A DNA stretch of 64,000 nucleotides from Methylophilus glucosoxydans (lineage in GTDB: Bacteria > Pseudomonadota > Gammaproteobacteria > Burkholderiales > Methylophilaceae), in assembly GCF_042676145.1 (NCBI RefSeq), contig NZ_JBHTJW010000002.1, positions 620,001 through 684,000 on the forward strand. Direction: 5' to 3'. How positions within the stretch are numbered: position 1 is the stretch's first letter; each line of letters starts with the position of its first letter. Shown one piece after another: positions 61,861-64,000 of this stretch. Below the pieces are notes generated by a model. The model did no database searches. It was not told the origin of the DNA and worked only from the letters and a program-made list of their open reading frames with translations. The position numbers were made by a program, and so were the translations under genes.

Positions 61861-62106
61861 TTAATTCGCTTCGAAGGGCGTCAGTTGCTGTTGTTGGTTA
61901 AGCAGCATCACGGTTTGTTCTGCTTGCTCTAAAGAGGTCTGGCAAGCTTGTAACAATTGCACGCCCTCAGTATAGGCTGCCAGTGAGGCCTCTAGCGGCA
62001 GTTCGCCTGACTCCATGCGCTTGACGATGGTTTCTAGCGCCGCTAGGCGTTCGGCAAAACTTGGTTGATCACTCACCGCAGACGGTGTTTTTTTGGGAGC
62101 ACTCAT
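61861..62106 (-). CDS. xseB: Exodeoxyribonuclease VII small subunit
   Basis: An 81-residue helical protein with SFAERLAALETIVKRMESGELPLEASLAAYTEG (read in part) and LLQACQTSLEQAEQTV, the XseB pattern. It binds XseA to degrade single-stranded DNA. It is first gene of the isoprenoid operon, as in many proteobacteria. Confidence 0.95.
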   Translation of the reverse strand: MSAPKKTPSAVSDQPSFAERLAALETIVKRMESGELPLEASLAAYTEGVQLLQACQTSLEQAEQTVMLLNQQQQLTPFEAN

Positions 62107-62180
62107 GAAAATAGGCCTATGAAAACGCTGGCTATTTTAACAAAACTCCCCCTGCTTGCGGGATTATTCTCAAGATAGGG

Positions 62181-62849
62181 TTATTGCGCTGGCGGAAGCA
62201 CCTTGAGCAAAAATTGGCGGATATCGTTGATCTCTTCGTCGCAAACACTATGCGGCATATCGTATTCATGCCATTCCACCGCATAGCCTGTGGCCTCCAG
62301 TGTTTGCCGCGAAGCTTGCGCGGTTGCCATGGTAATTACGCTATCAAAACGGCCATGCGCCATCCAGATCGGGCACTGCTGGTTGGCTGGGTGTTTTTCT
62401 TGGGAGAGTTGACTCTTTAAGGGTAAGTATGTGGAAAGCGCCAGTACGCCTGCCAAAGTTTGTGGAAAACGCGTTGCCGTATGCAAAGCCATCGCGCCGC
62501 CTTGCGAGAATCCTGCCAGTAAAATGCGGTGCGCCGGAATCCCCTGCGCAATTTCGGCTTCTATCATCGCATTTAATGTCGCTTGCATGCTTTTAATCCC
62601 GACTTCATCTTGCGGGCTATCCGGCTGTAGCCCAAAAATGTCATACCAGGCACGCATTTCGTAGCCATTGTTGAGAGTGACGGGACGGTAAGGGGCATGA
62701 GGTAGGATAAATTTGATGTGTGGCAGGTTGAGCATTTGTACCACAGGCTCAAAGTCGTGGCCGTCGGCACCTAGGCCGTGTAACCAGAGTACGGTTGAGC
62801 TACAATTTTTATTTACAGCAAGCTGTTCTAACATTGTTTTTAAATTCAA
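62181..62849 (-). CDS. Carboxylesterase / phospholipase-type alpha/beta hydrolase
   Basis: A 222-residue serine hydrolase: VLWLHGLGADGHDFEPVVQML, the nucleophile in LLAGFSQGGAMALHTA, the acid in WMAHGRFDSVI, and the catalytic His in YDMPHSVCDEEI. These match the small esterase group that includes Pseudomonas EstB and eukaryotic acyl-protein thioesterases. The TTG at 62849 has GGA at the right distance; an ATG at 62834 is the alternative start. The substrate is unknown. It is upstream of xseB on the same strand, but separated by 74 bases. Confidence 0.9.
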   Translation of the reverse strand: MNLKTMLEQLAVNKNCSSTVLWLHGLGADGHDFEPVVQMLNLPHIKFILPHAPYRPVTLNNGYEMRAWYDIFGLQPDSPQDEVGIKSMQATLNAMIEAEIAQGIPAHRILLAGFSQGGAMALHTATRFPQTLAGVLALSTYLPLKSQLSQEKHPANQQCPIWMAHGRFDSVITMATAQASRQTLEATGYAVEWHEYDMPHSVCDEEINDIRQFLLKVLPPAQ

Positions 62850-62929
62850 ATCAGTTCCGTTGAAGCGCTGCTATCTTGTTTAAGATTTGCTTAAAATGCA
62901 TTTATTCAAGTCTGTTAAGTTATAAATTC

Positions 62930-63292
62930 TCAAGGAGAGTTTGTTGTAATAAGACAAGGAGTACCAGCGCTTAAATTACAAGAAATAATGGCGTTGCCAG
63001 GTGAGTGAGTTCTAGATGTGAACGTTGTTATTGTAACTACTTTAACACCATTGTTAATGTCGCTACAGGCTTTTGCAACCGGAGCTGGGATATTCGCTAT
63101 GGATTTGTTCAGTTGTATGTCTGCGTAAACTCTTCTTGCATAAATGTTAGCTTCTTTCAGACATGCACCATTTGCAGCCTCTATTCTGTAAGCTTGAAAA
63201 GCGGGCACGGCCACGGCCGATAAAATGCCTATAATAGAGATCACGATCATTAGTTCAATCAGTGAGAAGCCCGTATTATGTATTTTCATCAT
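62930..63292 (-). CDS. Second type IV prepilin of a tandem pair
   Basis: A 120-residue prepilin: leader MMKIHNTG, then FSLIELMIVISIIGILSAVA with Glu5. It is a diverged paralogue of the neighbour at 63357: both have NGACLxEA- or DGACLxEA-type segments, KAC, and a C-terminal ISCxLxxGTPC/GGTC loop. Four mature cysteines give up to two disulphides. It follows a terminator, so it may be expressed weakly by read-through or from its own promoter. A double ATG (63292, 63289) follows AAGG. Confidence 0.88.
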   Translation of the reverse strand: MMKIHNTGFSLIELMIVISIIGILSAVAVPAFQAYRIEAANGACLKEANIYARRVYADIQLNKSIANIPAPVAKACSDINNGVKVVTITTFTSRTHSPGNAIISCNLSAGTPCLITTNSP

Positions 63293-63303
63293 TAAGCCTT
63301 AGT

Positions 63304-63331
63304 AAAAAGCCCTGTTTGAACAGGGCTTTTT
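63304..63331 (-). terminator. Terminator between the tandem pilins
   Basis: GCCCTGTT (63309-63316) and AACAGGGC (63319-63326) pair perfectly, with A5 and T5 flanks on the two sides, so it works on either strand. It follows the first pilin gene (minus strand) and precedes the second. Confidence 0.85.
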
Positions 63332-63356
63332 CTTATTTGCTCAAGTAGATTAGATA

Positions 63357-63707
63357 TTAAGCTTTAGGGGTCTTGGTGCAAGTTCCGCCCTTCACCAAAT
63401 CACAAGAAATGGTTGCGCCAGTGCCCTCTTTTGCCGGCTCTGCTGAGAAGGATTTATCTGTCGCTAGTGGTTTAGTGATTGCCTTGCAAGCTTTAGCATT
63501 GTGATCTGGAATATCTTTGGATAATGCAATTGCTGAGTAGACTATTGTTGAGTATGCACTAGCTTCTGCCAAACAAGCGCCATCAGAAGCCTCTTTTGTG
63601 TAGTCTGAATATGCAGGAATCGCCACAGAAGCCAAAATACCAATAATGGCCACTACGATCATTAATTCAATCAGGGTAAAACCTTGTTGTGCGTGTTTTT
63701 TCATCAT
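63357..63707 (-). CDS. pilA: PilA-like type IV major prepilin
   Basis: About 116 residues from ATG 63707, which follows AAGGA; the upstream TTG at 63719 lies in front of that site and is rejected. Leader MMKKHAQQG, then FTLIELMIVVAIIGILASVAIPAYSDYT, the classical PilA beginning. The mature protein is short and has four cysteines (GACLAEA, KACKA, ISCDL, GTCTK). Expression from a consensus sigma-54 promoter with PilR-like repeats, plus a terminator straight after it, points to a strongly expressed major pilin. Confidence 0.88.
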   Translation of the reverse strand: MMKKHAQQGFTLIELMIVVAIIGILASVAIPAYSDYTKEASDGACLAEASAYSTIVYSAIALSKDIPDHNAKACKAITKPLATDKSFSAEPAKEGTGATISCDLVKGGTCTKTPKA

Positions 63708-63787
63708 GTTTTCCTTCAAGTCAAGTTTAAAGTCAGTTACTTCTTTGTTTAAGTCACTGCTTTTTCAACAGTGTTGGCTAACCATAA

Positions 63788-63803
63788 AGCAACAGGCGTG
63801 CCA
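63788..63803 (-). promoter_or_regulatory. Consensus sigma-54 promoter of pilA
   Basis: On the minus strand the sequence is TGGCACGCCTGTTGCT, an exact match to TGGCACG-N4-TTGCW. Transcription would start near 63777, about 70 bases before the pilA ATG. Confidence 0.88.
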
Positions 63804-63914
63804 GTCTGCTTTTACTGAATGTAACTGATTGAAAAATATGAATTAAAGGGTTTTTATGCTTCATTTCTTCGAATTGAATTTAAAAAGTGCGAGCGTGGTT
63901 GTGGTTAGCCAAGC

Positions 63915-63950
63915 TGACAGAAAGTGACAGGCTTTGCCCATCTTTGACAG
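63915..63950 (-). promoter_or_regulatory. Triple CTGTCA repeat, candidate PilR activator sites
   Basis: TGACAG occurs at 63915-63920, 63925-63930 and 63945-63950 on the plus strand, that is three CTGTCA on the minus strand, at spacings of 10 and 20 bases (one and two helical turns). They lie about 140-175 bases upstream of the predicted pilA start. Described PilR half-sites at the Pseudomonas pilA gene contain C/GTGTC in tandem. Confidence 0.55.
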
Positions 63951-64000
63951 GATAGGTGATGGTTTTGGGCAGGTGGTTTGGCTAAATGCAAAAAAGGGAT

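Noticed and set aside
1..64000. tRNA or rRNA genes, CRISPR arrays, insertion sequences, phage genes
   Set aside because: No T-loop-like tRNA ends, no regularly spaced repeats, no transposase or integrase frames were recognised on reading both strands; a tRNAscan or ISfinder search would settle this.

Overview
The window looks like ordinary chromosomal DNA of a betaproteobacterium, most probably a Methylophilaceae methylotroph (Methylophilus / Methylovorus / Methylotenera type). The reasons are the protein flavour and conserved neighbourhoods: polA next to a LOG protein, a DUF2782 protein and thrB; bioB-bioF-bioH-bioC-bioD; grpE-dnaK-dnaJ; xseB-ispA-dxs-folE2; and a complete MSHA-type pilus locus. 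No methanol dehydrogenase or other C1 marker gene lies in the window, so the family assignment is inference. I saw no rRNA, tRNA, insertion sequence, prophage or CRISPR array.

Layout. 1-0.6 kb: 5' part of dusB, running off the left edge. 0.7-7.4 kb: a TetR repressor divergent from a three-gene RND tripartite efflux operon, with an AcrR-like operator laid over the promoter and a clear terminator at the end. 7.5-13.2 kb: MFS transporter, lgt, a cysteine-cluster protein, a CinA-like protein, an MHYT-PAS-GGDEF diguanylate cyclase and two tiny membrane proteins. 13.2-24 kb: polA, LOG, DUF2782, thrB, a membrane protein, an EAL-CBS-GGDEF protein, uvrD and trmL, with an orphan terminator and small-RNA-like unit between uvrD and trmL. 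24-40.1 kb: MSHA pilus locus in two blocks, mshE-G-A-C-D-O-P-Q and mshI-(pilN)-J-K-L-M-N; the major pilin has a sigma-54 promoter. 40.1-46.5 kb: comF divergent from the biotin operon, which ends in a rhomboid protease. 46.5-48.6 kb: divergent LPS-core genes waaG and waaC. 48.7-49.2 kb: a satellite MSHA-like pilin. 49.4-53.2 kb: grpE-dnaK-dnaJ with two sigma-32 promoters. 53.2-53.7 kb: a second small-RNA-like unit. 53.7-58 kb: an orphan ParA-like ATPase, corA, aroC and an MFS transporter. 58-62.1 kb: xseB-ispA-dxs-folE2 on the minus strand, with a duplicated folE2 tail just past folE2. 62.2-64 kb: an esterase and two tandem type IV pilins driven by a consensus sigma-54 promoter with PilR-like repeats upstream.

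How it fits together. Surface appendages and cyclic-di-GMP recur. MshE carries two complete MshEN c-di-GMP-binding motifs, and two proteins for making or breaking c-di-GMP lie within 14 kb of it. Two separate pilin units use sigma-54-type promoters. The least expected observations are (i) the extra 3' end of folE2, conserved in protein but diverged at most synonymous sites, which reads as the scar of a gene replacement or lost paralogue; (ii) two intergenic, terminator-bounded RNA candidates that both expose a UUUCCUCC stretch; (iii) a ParA homologue whose P-loop lysine is alanine; and (iv) matching hairpins after dnaK and after dnaJ.
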